Below are positions 1-6,749 of a stretch of 6,944 nucleotides of DNA, piece after piece. The stretch spans positions 1-6,944 of the forward strand of contig CAMCTQ010000068.1 of NCBI GenBank assembly GCA_945878545.1, written 5' to 3'. The notes below the pieces were generated by a model. It searched no databases. It was not told the origin of the DNA and saw only the letters and a program-made list of their open reading frames with translations. Every line of letters starts with the position of its first letter. Position 1 is the stretch's first letter. The stretch comes from Rickettsia typhi. GTDB taxonomy: Bacteria; Pseudomonadota; Alphaproteobacteria; Rickettsiales; Rickettsiaceae. The position numbers were made by a program, and so were the translations under genes.

Positions 1-1016
1 TATTTCCCCATAGTATACTTAGCTCCAAAACCATAAACGGAACTGTCTCTACTAATTAAATCTACCTCTTTCGCGGTTAAACTCTTATTATAATTTCCAT
101 AAGAGGCCGAAACACTAATTTTTTCATACGTCAACATCCCACCGACAACATAAGTATTTAAATCTTTGAATTTGATGTCAGATCTTTTTTGATCTCTCTT
201 ATTAAAAGCATGGGTCTTACCATGTTCTCCAACAAAAGCAATTTTTGCATCTAATTTATCTGAGAACTTACCATCATAAACAACGCCGTATGAAATCCCA
301 TCTTTGATAACAAAGTTATATTTTGTTGAAACAGTAGGTTGGGTTTGTTTGTCAACGTTTATGGTTTCATGCCCCATGTTTGAGGAGTCTGGTATGTAAG
401 ATATTCCAAGCTGGACACGGTGCTTATCTACTAAGGATATCTTAGGAGTAAAGTAAGTGATTTTTCTTGAATAATCGGACTTTACGCTTGTTCGAGTTTT
501 TGAATCTAGAAAACTGCAAAAATTAGTGATATATGGAATTAATTTTTCCGAAGGCTTAGATGGATTATTCGGAGAAGAGATAACTCTTGAATTCCAACCA
601 TTACCGGGTCCACAGGATGCGCTGTAGCCGTTGATTCTCATTTTTTTTCCAGCGCTAGATTCAGCGCCAGCTTCAACTCTACCAAGTTCAGATTCAAAGT
701 ACAGAAAGAATGGTACAGATCTATCATTTACTGTAGTATGCTCAAGGCTAATTTTTGCTCCGTATAAATTATTATTTTCAGCGATAAGTTGATAATCTAC
801 AAATAGATGCCCAGAAGTGTAGAATCCGAATTCTTTATTGCGCTTAGATACAACTCTTTGCTCTGCTTTGCCATTATTTTTATAATAAATGGCTTGAGAT
901 TCGTAGAGTCCGCCAATTTTTACAGTATTTTCCACCGCTAATGAGTTGTTCGCAACTAAAATCAAGCAAGCGGCAGTGCTTGTTAATATGGTTTTTATTA
1001 TTTTGTTTTTTATCAT
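1..1016 (-). CDS. outer-membrane porin, 5' part (C-terminus cut by window edge)
   Basis: The frame stays open from ATG at 1016 to the left edge, giving 338 codons. The N-terminus is a Sec signal peptide: Lys at 3, 5 and 8, a hydrophobic stretch at about 9-22, and probable cleavage after SLA at residue 27. The mature part has the alternating strands of a Gram-negative porin and is a clear paralogue of the porin at 2657-4000. Shared blocks include GRVEAG (112-117), FLDSK (169-173), YFTPK (188-192), LGISYIPDSSN (203-213) and a KSLTxxE block near the edge. By alignment with that 447-residue paralogue, roughly the last 75 residues are missing. It would form a general diffusion channel in the outer membrane. 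Unlike the paralogue it has two cysteines in the middle of the mature protein (C135, C167). No good Shine-Dalgarno sequence is visible; the start rests on the signal peptide. The porin call is firm; the substrate is unknown. Confidence 0.88.
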   Translation of the reverse strand, partial: MIKNKIIKTILTSTAACLILVANNSLAVENTVKIGGLYESQAIYYKNNGKAEQRVVSKRNKEFGFYTSGHLFVDYQLIAENNNLYGAKISLEHTTVNDRSVPFFLYFESELGRVEAGAESSAGKKMRINGYSASCGPGNGWNSRVISSPNNPSKPSEKLIPYITNFCSFLDSKTRTSVKSDYSRKITYFTPKISLVDKHRVQLGISYIPDSSNMGHETINVDKQTQPTVSTKYNFVIKDGISYGVVYDGKFSDKLDAKIAFVGEHGKTHAFNKRDQKRSDIKFKDLNTYVVGGMLTYEKISVSASYGNYNKSLTAKEVDLISRDSSVYGFGAKYTMGK

Positions 1017-1046
1017 GATACAAAATTCCGAACTAAATTATAAGTT

Positions 1047-1075
1047 TTAATAAATATTTGATTGTTACTCGTCAA
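1047..1075 (-). promoter_or_regulatory. candidate sigma-70 promoter for the left porin
   Basis: On the minus strand TTGACG (1075-1070) is followed after 17 nt by TATTAA (1052-1047), which would give a leader of about 35 nt before the porin ATG at 1016. The -10 matches only four of six consensus bases. A perfect TATAAT lies a little further down (1042-1037) but has no -35 at a workable distance. The gene may therefore use either box. Confidence 0.35.
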
Positions 1076-1111
1076 ATAACCGCTACTAATGGTTGTTCCT
1101 GTTCTCTAGTT

Positions 1112-1130
1112 ATACACCCAAAGGGTGTAT
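1112..1130. other. perfect 8-bp hairpin between secB and the left porin
   Basis: ATACACCC and GGGTGTAT form a perfect eight-base-pair stem around a three-base AAA/TTT loop. It lies 25 nt beyond the secB stop and about 37 nt upstream of the porin -35 box. On the minus strand no T-run follows, so it is not a textbook terminator for dcd-secB. It could slow 3' decay of the secB mRNA, act as an inefficient terminator, or be an operator for the porin promoter. Confidence 0.45.
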
Positions 1131-1154
1131 GTTAGTCAAATAGTTTTTTCATAT

Positions 1155-1607
1155 TTACGATACGTGTCCTTCATTAAGTTTTTTGCTGTACAAAACTCCA
1201 AAGTCTATAGGGTCAATCATTAATGGTTGAAAACCACCATCTTGAGTGGAGTCTGCTATAATTTTACGCGCAAAGGGGAATATAATTGCTGGACAGTGTA
1301 CAGCAAGTAGCATCTGAATCTGTTCTTCGGGAACATTAATTAAATGAAACACTCCTGCATACCTTAGGTCAATTATAAATAGGGTTTTATCCTCATTAGT
1401 TGCTTTTGCATTAATAATTATCTCAACTTCAAAATATCCATCCTCTGGCATTCTTTGGATATTAAGGTCCAATGCTAGATCTATCTGTGGTTGATTATTC
1501 ATATTAACAAGAGAACCTGGTGCTCCAGGATTTTCAAAAGACAAGTCTTTTATGTATTGAGCATTTACTGATATATGTGGCATTTTTGCTTCTTCTGTTG
1601 TACTCAT
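1155..1607 (-). CDS. secB: SecB, protein-export chaperone
   Basis: SecB is a cytosolic homotetrameric chaperone that holds precursors of outer-membrane and periplasmic proteins unfolded and passes them to SecA. The 150-residue product has the usual family length. It carries family signatures in order: [13 protein letters not shown] (18-30), the VEIIINAKA strand (61-69), [10 protein letters not shown] (105-114) and [17 protein letters not shown] (124-140). The frame is open much further upstream, but those codons overlap the end of dcd. I chose ATG at 1607 because GAGGA (1617-1613) sits five bases before it; the ATG at 1610 would lie too close to that site. The gene begins 31 nt after the dcd stop and has no promoter of its own that I can see, so the two are probably co-transcribed. 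Likely clients are encoded on both sides of it, the two porins and the small barrel protein. Confidence 0.95.
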   Translation of the reverse strand: MSTTEEAKMPHISVNAQYIKDLSFENPGAPGSLVNMNNQPQIDLALDLNIQRMPEDGYFEVEIIINAKATNEDKTLFIIDLRYAGVFHLINVPEEQIQMLLAVHCPAIIFPFARKIIADSTQDGGFQPLMIDPIDFGVLYSKKLNEGHVS

Positions 1608-1612
1608 CATTG

Positions 1613-1617
1613 TCCTC
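1613..1617 (-). promoter_or_regulatory. ribosome binding site of secB
   Basis: GAGGA on the minus strand lies five bases before the ATG at 1607. It decides between three close in-frame ATGs (1619, 1610, 1607) in favour of the last, giving an N-terminus MSTTEEAK. Confidence 0.65.
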
Positions 1618-1638
1618 ATTAAATTGTTATTAATCTCA

Positions 1639-2205
1639 TTATATTCTTGGTAAAGTAACCCCTTCTTGTCCCATATACTTACCAGCACGATCAGAATATG
1701 ATATTTCGCACGGTTCATTCCCTGAGAAAAATAAAAATTGACAAGCTCCCTCATTCGCATAAATTTTAGCTGGTAATGGAGTAGTATTTGAAAACTCAAG
1801 GGTTACGAATCCTTCCCAACCAGGTTCAAGTGGAGTAACATTTACTATGATCCCGCATCTTGCATAGGTTGATTTTCCAACACATATCACCAAAATATCT
1901 TTAGGTATTTTAAAATATTCAACAGTCCTAGCTAATGCAAAGCTATTCGGTGGAATTATACAAACATCTGTTTCTTTGCTGACCAAACTTTGACTATCAA
2001 AATTCTTTGGATCAACGATAGTAGTGTTTATATTAGTGAATATTTTAAATTCACTAGAGACCCTCGCGTCATAACCGTAAGAAGAAACGCCATAAGAGAT
2101 GATTTTTTTTGATTCTATCTCTTTTACTTGAGAACTAGCAAACGGCGATATCATGCCATCTTTTGCAACTTTCTCTTTTATCCACTTATCTGACATTATT
2201 GCCAT
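1639..2205 (-). CDS. dcd: dCTP deaminase
   Basis: Dcd deaminates dCTP to dUTP, which dUTPase converts to dUMP for thymidylate synthesis. The 188-residue product has the normal length of the alphaproteobacterial enzyme and resembles the Rickettsia protein throughout, from the MAIMSDKWI start to the GVTLPRI end. Visible landmarks are [10 protein letters not shown] (41-50), [15 protein letters not shown] (84-98), the substrate-binding GKSTYAR (110-116, with S112 and R116), LEPGWEG (126-132), and LEF with the catalytic glutamate at E137. These match Ser111, Arg115 and Glu138 of the E. coli enzyme. Upstream in-frame codons reach 2256, but ATG at 2205 is chosen because it matches the family N-terminus and has AGG (2215-2213) seven bases before it. 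It is the first gene of a probable dcd-secB operon. All catalytic residues are intact. Confidence 0.96.
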   Translation of the reverse strand: MAIMSDKWIKEKVAKDGMISPFASSQVKEIESKKIISYGVSSYGYDARVSSEFKIFTNINTTIVDPKNFDSQSLVSKETDVCIIPPNSFALARTVEYFKIPKDILVICVGKSTYARCGIIVNVTPLEPGWEGFVTLEFSNTTPLPAKIYANEGACQFLFFSGNEPCEISYSDRAGKYMGQEGVTLPRI

Positions 2206-2365
2206 AATTCTACCTAATAAGTTTTTACAAAGCCTTTGGTTCGGTTTTTTAATCAAAAAAAGATTATTAAAAATTAAATTCTCTTCTATAAAAATTTACT
2301 GATCAATGCGAGTTATAACTGACTATTATGTAAGTTTTTAATCCTCAAGAAATTAATTAGTGATA

Positions 2366-2392
2366 ATTATAACACTCAAACCAACTTATCAA
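2366..2392 (-). promoter_or_regulatory. candidate promoter for dcd-secB
   Basis: On the minus strand TTGATA (2392-2387) and a perfect TATAAT (2371-2366) are separated by 15 nt. Both boxes are good, but the spacer is one to two bases shorter than usual. Transcription would begin near 2359, leaving a leader of about 150 nt before the dcd ATG. Confidence 0.4.
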
Positions 2393-2473
2393 CATGCTTT
2401 CCAAACGTCTCATGTATGTTAGATATTGACCGGTGCTATATCCTTATGGTACCATTTGGGTGTAGCTTTATTT

Positions 2474-2506
2474 AAACCCTAGGTTTCCCTTTTGCGAAAG
2501 GAAAGT
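2474..2506 (+). other. adjacent hairpins far upstream of the right porin
   Basis: AAACC-CTA-GGTTT forms a five-pair stem (2474-2486). Directly next to it, CCTTT-TGCG-AAAGG forms a second five-pair stem, extended by flanking TTT and AAA across a single bulged C. No T-run follows, so they do not form a terminator. They would fold in the porin mRNA only if transcription starts upstream of here, about 180 nt before the ATG. Confidence 0.4.
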
Positions 2507-2608
2507 AATCTGTAGTGTAAGTTTTTCGGTCATTGGTTAAATACGCAGATTTTTATTTAGTCGCGGCACTTAAGCTTTAAGCTGTGATGACATAGCATAC
2601 CATCAATG

Positions 2609-2637
2609 TTTAAAGTAGTGAACTGATATTGTATAAA
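2609..2637 (+). promoter_or_regulatory. candidate promoter for the right porin
   Basis: TATAAA (2632-2637) lies 17 nt after TTTAAA (2609-2614), which matches four of six -35 consensus bases. Transcription would start only some 12 nt before the porin ATG, a very short leader that would cut close to the GAGG at 2640-2643. A start further upstream is equally possible. Confidence 0.28.
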
Positions 2638-2656
2638 ATGAGGTAGCTGAATTATT

Positions 2657-4000
2657 ATGAAAAAAATAAATAAATTTTTGTTGATTACTTCAACTGTTTT
2701 TGCTCTTTGTAGTACATCTCTTGCAAGCGATGTCGAGTCTGGCTCTATACCGGTTGTATCTGATTTAAAGGTAAAACTGTCTGGTTATGGGCATTTTCAG
2801 GCTGGATCTAGAAACCAAAATCATTTAAGTGGGAGCGACAAAAAAGTTTCTGCGAACAGAAACTCCTTTGCTTTTTTTAATGATACAGCGTTATTTACTG
2901 ATGTTTCTAACAAAATCAATGATGTCATATATGGTGGGAAAATAGTCCTGGTTCCAACAGCAAAAAGGAAAGGTAGTCCTGACTATAATGGTTCCCATAT
3001 TTACTTAGAAAGTAATTACGGACGTGTTGAGGCTGGATCACCTATTGGTGCTGCCAGTAATATGCTTGTTGACAGCGGAGCAATTACTTCTGCCACTGGT
3101 GGTGATTGGGACAGGTATGCGAAGTTTGATAGTGCTGACTTAAAACAAGGCAAAGATTTTGGACCAGATTTTGCAACATTTGGTGAGTTCTTCTTAGATA
3201 GTAAACTGGTTAGTGCTATTGATAATCGTCCTTACAGCAATGAACCAGGAAGAAGGGTGTCATATTATACTCCAAAATTTGATTTCGGAAGAGGAAGCAA
3301 GGTGCAGGTTGGTATTTCTTATACTCCGGATTCTTCTAATACTGGGGCTGATGATCCGAATAAGAATTCAACAGGTACTGATATAAAAAATATAGGAAAT
3401 AATCAGTATTTTGAGTTTGACAAATCTGTAAAAGATGCTTTTTCAGGTGGTGTAGCTTTAGAGCAGAATATATCAGATGGTGTTGATTTGAAAATAGCCC
3501 TAACTGGTGAGTATGGGAAAGCTGCTAAAGCAAAAAGAATGCTTAATAATGATCCCAATAATAGTGATCCAAAAAAAGCTGATCCAACAAAACTTGTTAC
3601 TCAAAGTGTGTACAAGTTAGCTGATTTGAGAACGTATAATATAGGAGCTATATTAAATGTTGGTAATCTTTCGTACGCTGCTTCTTTTGGTTCTTTAGGT
3701 AAAAGTTTGACTACTGCTGAATTTCAAAAAACAGGGAGAGATACTAAATACTATACTGGTGCTGTTGCTTACAAACAAGGCCCTTTTACGGCGAGTGTTA
3801 GTTACTTCAGGTCAGATCGTTATAAGAATACAGTAGATTGTGTAACACTTGGGACAGATTATATGTTAGCTCCTGGTTTTAAGCCGTACGCCGAGATTTC
3901 TGGTTTTAGTTTGAAAGGTAAGCCAGAGTTTAATCCTGAGCTTCAAAAGAAGAAAACTCGTGGTACGATTGCTTTAATAGGCGCTAAGTTAAGTTTGTAG
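2657..4000 (+). CDS. outer-membrane porin (447 residues)
   Basis: The product begins with a Sec signal peptide: MKKINK, a hydrophobic core, and probable cleavage after SLA at residue 23. The rest consists of short amphipathic strands with Gly- and Asn-rich turns, typical of Gram-negative porins. Recognisable blocks are LKVKLSGYGHFQAG (37-50, usual first strand), YGGKIVL (92-98), YLESNYGRVEAGSP (116-129, leading to the constriction loop), RRVSYYTPKFDFG (199-211) and VQVGISYTPDSSN (216-228). These recur in the porin at the left edge, so the two are paralogues in opposite orientation around dcd-secB. A loop at 297-310 carries three DP motifs five residues apart and is longer than in the paralogue. 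The chain ends in Leu, not the usual Phe or Trp. GAGG at 2640-2643 is 13 nt from the ATG, an unusually long distance. It should form a trimeric diffusion channel; its specificity is unknown. Confidence 0.9.
   Translation: MKKINKFLLITSTVFALCSTSLASDVESGSIPVVSDLKVKLSGYGHFQAGSRNQNHLSGSDKKVSANRNSFAFFNDTALFTDVSNKINDVIYGGKIVLVPTAKRKGSPDYNGSHIYLESNYGRVEAGSPIGAASNMLVDSGAITSATGGDWDRYAKFDSADLKQGKDFGPDFATFGEFFLDSKLVSAIDNRPYSNEPGRRVSYYTPKFDFGRGSKVQVGISYTPDSSNTGADDPNKNSTGTDIKNIGNNQYFEFDKSVKDAFSGGVALEQNISDGVDLKIALTGEYGKAAKAKRMLNNDPNNSDPKKADPTKLVTQSVYKLADLRTYNIGAILNVGNLSYAASFGSLGKSLTTAEFQKTGRDTKYYTGAVAYKQGPFTASVSYFRSDRYKNTVDCVTLGTDYMLAPGFKPYAEISGFSLKGKPEFNPELQKKKTRGTIALIGAKLSL
3545..3586 (+). repeat. three 15-nt coding repeats (DP motif every five residues)
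   Basis: Within the right porin, codons 297-310 place GAT-CCC or GAT-CCA (Asp-Pro) at residues 299, 304 and 309, each preceded by Asn- or Lys-rich triplets. The exact five-residue spacing suggests expansion of a surface loop by short tandem duplication. The paralogue at the left edge has a shorter loop without the motif between its GEHGK and LNTY blocks. Confidence 0.6.
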
Positions 4001-4034
4001 TATAACTAATAGCAATTAAATTTATAAATAAAAG

Positions 4035-4066
4035 AGGAGCTAGGTTTTTTGTCTGGCTCCTTTCTT
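4035..4066 (+). terminator. rho-independent terminator of the right porin
   Basis: AGGAGCTAG (4035-4043) pairs with CTGGCTCCT (4053-4061), nine pairs with one T-G wobble, around a nine-base T-rich loop. TTTCTT follows directly. It stands 35 nt after the porin stop, so the porin is likely a single-gene transcript. Confidence 0.88.
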
Positions 4067-4084
4067 ACTTCATGAATAACTAAG

Positions 4085-4135
4085 AGTGATCCAGATTTCT
4101 CTAGATCGCTGGCTTTGCGCTCATTATTCTGAGGA
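4085..4135. repeat. degenerate palindromic repeat unit
   Basis: AGTGATCCAGA (4085-4095) and TCTAGATCGCT (4100-4110) form an 11-base arm hairpin with one wobble and one mismatch around TTTC. The stretch running on to about 4135 follows the same order of short words as the repeat at about 6676-6729: GATCCAG, CTCT, TTGCG and TGAnGAC. I read it as a decayed copy of the same family. Confidence 0.45.
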
Positions 4136-4219
4136 CGATTTCTATGCATGGTTAATTCAACCTAAATGGCTAAAGCAAAATAAGGATCTATTTTAAAATT
4201 CAAGATAATTTGTTTTTAA

Positions 4220-4247
4220 TTGACGACTTAGCGAAGCGTTATATAAT
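4220..4247 (+). promoter_or_regulatory. strong sigma-70 promoter for the barrel protein and methyltransferase
   Basis: TTGACG (4220-4225) and a perfect TATAAT (4242-4247) are 16 nt apart, eleven of twelve consensus bases. Transcription should start near 4254, about 28 nt before the ATG at 4282. This also shows that the in-frame ATG at 4210, upstream of the promoter, is not the true start. Confidence 0.85.
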
Positions 4248-4281
4248 CAGCTTGTTTTTTACCTCAAAAGTTGAGATTTTT

Positions 4282-5061
4282 ATGAAAAAATTTATAAGTT
4301 ACGCTTTGGTTTCAAGTGTGGTATGCATAAACATTGCTAATGCTGGAGTTGCTTTGCCTAATGCATCTGATAGATATATGTATGTTGGAACTGAATTTGG
4401 CATTTCTGATCCGATAGTAAAATCTTTTAAACATGAAGAATCAAAAACTAGAATGAGATTGAAAAAATCACATCTGTACGGTGGGAGAATAGGTTATAGT
4501 TTTTATCCAAATATGATGGTAGAGATTTCTGGCACTCATCAGCCAACATATAGACTGGCATATAGATTACCGGAACAATCATTAGCTTTTTTAGTTCCTG
4601 GGCTTTCGATCCCAGAAACCCCAGGAATTACTGGTGTTTCTGCTAATGTATTTACAATGAATTTCATTTATGAATTAGAAAAAATGACTTCATTGGAAAT
4701 TAAGCCTTACGTTATTTTTGGCGCTGGTGTTGCTAAAATCTCAGTGAAACCAACCATTTCCTACTGGAAACCTCCAGCATTTCTTGGTATGGGAACTGGT
4801 GATATAGCTTATTTCAAAGTAAAGAGAAACAACCAAAATTGTTTTGCTTGGCAAGTTGGGATTGGTATTGCTAAAGATATTACTAATAACTTTAGTATTG
4901 ATTTTGGTGCAAAAATGCAGGTGGTTAACGATATTAAAATAAAATATCAAACTCTTAACGTGAAAACGAAGTCTTTTGATGAAGCAAAACCAATCAAAAA
5001 AACAATAGGTGTTGGTGAATTTACTGTGGGCTTGACATATAAATTTCCCTTAAACAAATGA
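4282..5061 (+). CDS. small outer-membrane beta-barrel protein (OmpA/OmpW-like fold)
   Basis: The 259-residue product starts with a signal peptide (MKKF, a hydrophobic core, probable cleavage after ANA at residue 21). Amphipathic strand pairs follow: MYVGTEFGIS (33-42), HLYGGRIGYSF (64-74), MMVEISGTHQ (78-87), VFTMNFIYEL (123-132), KPYVIFGAGVAKI (141-153), AWQVGIGIAKDI (189-200), FSIDFGAKMQVV (204-215) and EFTVGLTYKF (246-255). This is the pattern of the eight-strand outer-membrane barrel superfamily, in which rickettsial opacity-like surface proteins and the Adr adhesins also fall; I cannot place it in a named subgroup. Four residues (PLNK) follow the last aromatic, unlike the usual terminal Phe. 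Its loops are rich in lysine, for example at 43-63 and 217-241. ATG 4282 is chosen over 4210 because the signal peptide begins there and the promoter lies between. The methyltransferase follows after 22 nt with no terminator. Confidence 0.83.
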   Translation: MKKFISYALVSSVVCINIANAGVALPNASDRYMYVGTEFGISDPIVKSFKHEESKTRMRLKKSHLYGGRIGYSFYPNMMVEISGTHQPTYRLAYRLPEQSLAFLVPGLSIPETPGITGVSANVFTMNFIYELEKMTSLEIKPYVIFGAGVAKISVKPTISYWKPPAFLGMGTGDIAYFKVKRNNQNCFAWQVGIGIAKDITNNFSIDFGAKMQVVNDIKIKYQTLNVKTKSFDEAKPIKKTIGVGEFTVGLTYKFPLNK

Positions 5062-5083
5062 TTAATTAAATATAAAATAAATT

Positions 5084-6661
5084 ATGACTAGTACTACTAA
5101 TTTAAATACATATGACGAAGTACCATATCAGAGCTATCCTTATGCTGAGAGTCAACCAGAAAATCTAAGAACAATTGGGTTGCTTTTTGGTATGAATGCT
5201 CCAGAAATTAAAACAGCACGAATTTTAGAACTTGGGTGTGCCGAAGGTGGAAATTTGATACCTCATGCAGTTCGTTATCCAAAAGCTACTTTTGTCGGGG
5301 TTGATTTATCTAAGGTTCAGATAGATGCTGGTAACGTTTATATTAAGTCTTTGGGTCTTAAAAACATAGAGCTTAAAAATTGTTCAATTTTAGATATAGA
5401 TGAAAAATATGGCAAATTTGATTATATAATATGCCATGGAGTTATTTCAGTAGTATCAGATTCTGTTGGAGAGAAGATTCTAGAAATAGCTAGTAAAAAT
5501 CTTTCGGACAATGGTATAGCTTATATCAGCTACAATACGCTTCCTGGTTGGAATATGATAAGAACAATCAGGGATATGATGTTATATCATTCAAAGAATT
5601 TTTCAAATGTACAAGCAAAGATAGATCAATCTAGGTTGTTACTTAACTTTGTTAAAGACAGTGTAGAAGGGCAAAACACTCCTCATGCAAATATGTTAAG
5701 GCAAGAGGCGCAATATTTATCTGTCTTACCTGATCTTTACTTAAAGCATGACCATTTAGAAGAAGAGAATAAACAATTTTACTTTAATGAATTTATTGAT
5801 CGTGCAACAAAACATGGTCTACAGTATCTTTCTGATTGTTCCTTATCAAGTATGTATACTGGAAATATGCCACAAAAGGTTGTTGAAAAGTTAAAGGATC
5901 TGAATGACATTGTGAGAACTGAACAATATATGGATTTTATTACAAACCGTAGATTTAGGAATACTCTTCTTTGCCATAATAATGTTAAATTAAACAGATC
6001 TCTATCTAGTGAAGACATAAAAAAATTCGCTTTATCTTTAAATGTTATTCCAGAAAAACCTTTAAGTAGTGTTGATTTAAATAATAATGAGAGCTTAAAA
6101 TTTTTCTTTAATAACAGTAAAGAAAGCAATATTGCATCAACTTCTCCAGCGTTTAAATCTGTACTTTATGTCTTATCTGACAATATAAATAACCCTTTAT
6201 CTTTTGATGAGTTGGTGAAAAGAGCCGGCAAAAATCTGAAAGGTGATATGAAAGCAGCTATTGAAAAAGAACTAATTGCTAATGCTATGAATCTTGTTAT
6301 TAAAGGTTATATGGATCTTTCGATTGAACCTGGTAATAGAGACAAGATAGACCTTAAAAAACCTAAAGTGTCTGATTTAGCTATGTACCAAGCAACAAAA
6401 ACTGGGTCTAGCTGGGTTACCAATACTCTTCATATGATAATTCCAATAAATATTTTTGATAAATTTGTGATGCAATATATGGATGGTACAAGGGATAAAG
6501 AGCAAATCATTTCTTGTTTGCTAGAGGATATTAAAAATGGCAAAATAACACTTAATCAAGATGATAAAAAAATTGAAGATGAAAAATATATAGCAAAAGA
6601 GCTGATTGGGTTTTACGATAATCTAATTGAAAGATTTCGGGATCAAGCACTATTTGTGTAA
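5084..6661 (+). CDS. SAM-dependent methyltransferase with regulatory domain, protein-lysine methyltransferase-like
   Basis: The 525-residue product has no signal peptide and should be cytosolic. Its N-terminal YDEVPYQSYPYAES (10-23) is typical of this family. A class I methyltransferase fold follows: ILELGCAEGGNLIP (47-60, SAM-binding motif I), FVGVDLS (70-76, acidic D74 after the second strand), FDYIICHGVISVV (112-124) and ISYNTLPGW (148-156). The middle part, about 200-300, with HDHLEEENKQFYFNEF (222-237) and HGLQYLSD (244-251), fits the methyltransferase regulatory domain. The C-terminal third (about 350-525) resembles the helical and winged-helix end seen in rickettsial protein-lysine methyltransferases PKMT1 and PKMT2, which methylate lysines of OmpB. 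Full length with no broken motif. It lies 22 nt behind the barrel-protein gene with no promoter or terminator between, so the two are probably one operon; no clear Shine-Dalgarno sequence precedes its ATG, which may mean translation is coupled or weak. Substrate unproven. Confidence 0.85.
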   Translation: MTSTTNLNTYDEVPYQSYPYAESQPENLRTIGLLFGMNAPEIKTARILELGCAEGGNLIPHAVRYPKATFVGVDLSKVQIDAGNVYIKSLGLKNIELKNCSILDIDEKYGKFDYIICHGVISVVSDSVGEKILEIASKNLSDNGIAYISYNTLPGWNMIRTIRDMMLYHSKNFSNVQAKIDQSRLLLNFVKDSVEGQNTPHANMLRQEAQYLSVLPDLYLKHDHLEEENKQFYFNEFIDRATKHGLQYLSDCSLSSMYTGNMPQKVVEKLKDLNDIVRTEQYMDFITNRRFRNTLLCHNNVKLNRSLSSEDIKKFALSLNVIPEKPLSSVDLNNNESLKFFFNNSKESNIASTSPAFKSVLYVLSDNINNPLSFDELVKRAGKNLKGDMKAAIEKELIANAMNLVIKGYMDLSIEPGNRDKIDLKKPKVSDLAMYQATKTGSSWVTNTLHMIIPINIFDKFVMQYMDGTRDKEQIISCLLEDIKNGKITLNQDDKKIEDEKYIAKELIGFYDNLIERFRDQALFV

Positions 6662-6675
6662 TTGTATGAAGCGTG

Positions 6676-6729
6676 GGCGATCCAGGAATGAGGCTCTCTG
6701 GGGAATCCCTTGCGTTGCTTGATGACAAG
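6676..6729. repeat. repeat unit C, degenerate, ending in ATGACAAG
   Basis: The unit has an imperfect stem (GGG...CCAG with CTGG...CCC, about 6675-6709) and then a TTGCGTTGCTTGATGACAAG end. Its ATGACAAG (6722-6729) is a perfect inverted copy of CTTGTCAT (6748-6755) at the start of the next unit, so the two stand head to head. It shares word order with the decayed unit at about 4085-4135. Confidence 0.5.
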
Positions 6730-6749
6730 TCTTTGTTCTCGTACTCTCT

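Larger units (their letters stand above)
2206..2656. other. gene-free divergent region between dcd and the right porin
   Basis: This stretch of about 450 nt separates the divergent dcd and porin starts. I find no tRNA or other RNA gene and no open frame worth calling; an 11-codon frame at about 2394 has no support. It contains candidate promoters toward each gene, a 10-bp palindrome AGTTATAACT (2311-2320), another ATGGTACCAT (2446-2455), a double hairpin at about 2474-2506, and an 11-base direct repeat TGTAAGTTTTT (2329-2339 and 2516-2526). It is long for a compact genome and may hold a long porin leader or regulatory sites. Confidence 0.6.

Noticed and set aside
1608..1799. N-terminal extension of secB up to an ATG at 1799
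   Set aside because: It would overlap the 3' end of dcd in another frame, lacks family similarity, and the Shine-Dalgarno GAGGA points to 1607.
2234..2246. GGTTCG resembling a tRNA T-loop
   Set aside because: The flanks do not form the five-pair T stem, and no acceptor or anticodon arm can be drawn around it.
2206..2256. N-terminal extension of dcd up to an ATG at 2256
   Set aside because: The family N-terminus is MAIMSDKW and AGG stands seven bases before ATG 2205; the extra 17 codons match nothing known.
4081..4200. Possible small gene before the barrel protein
   Set aside because: All ATGs there meet a stop within a few codons. The stretch is better explained as a decayed palindromic repeat.
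4741..4950. Minus-strand 69-codon open frame
   Set aside because: It lies wholly antisense within the barrel-protein gene and has no ribosome site or family resemblance.
5779..6129. Minus-strand 116-codon open frame
   Set aside because: Antisense shadow inside the well-supported methyltransferase gene; its composition reflects the complement of AT-rich codons.
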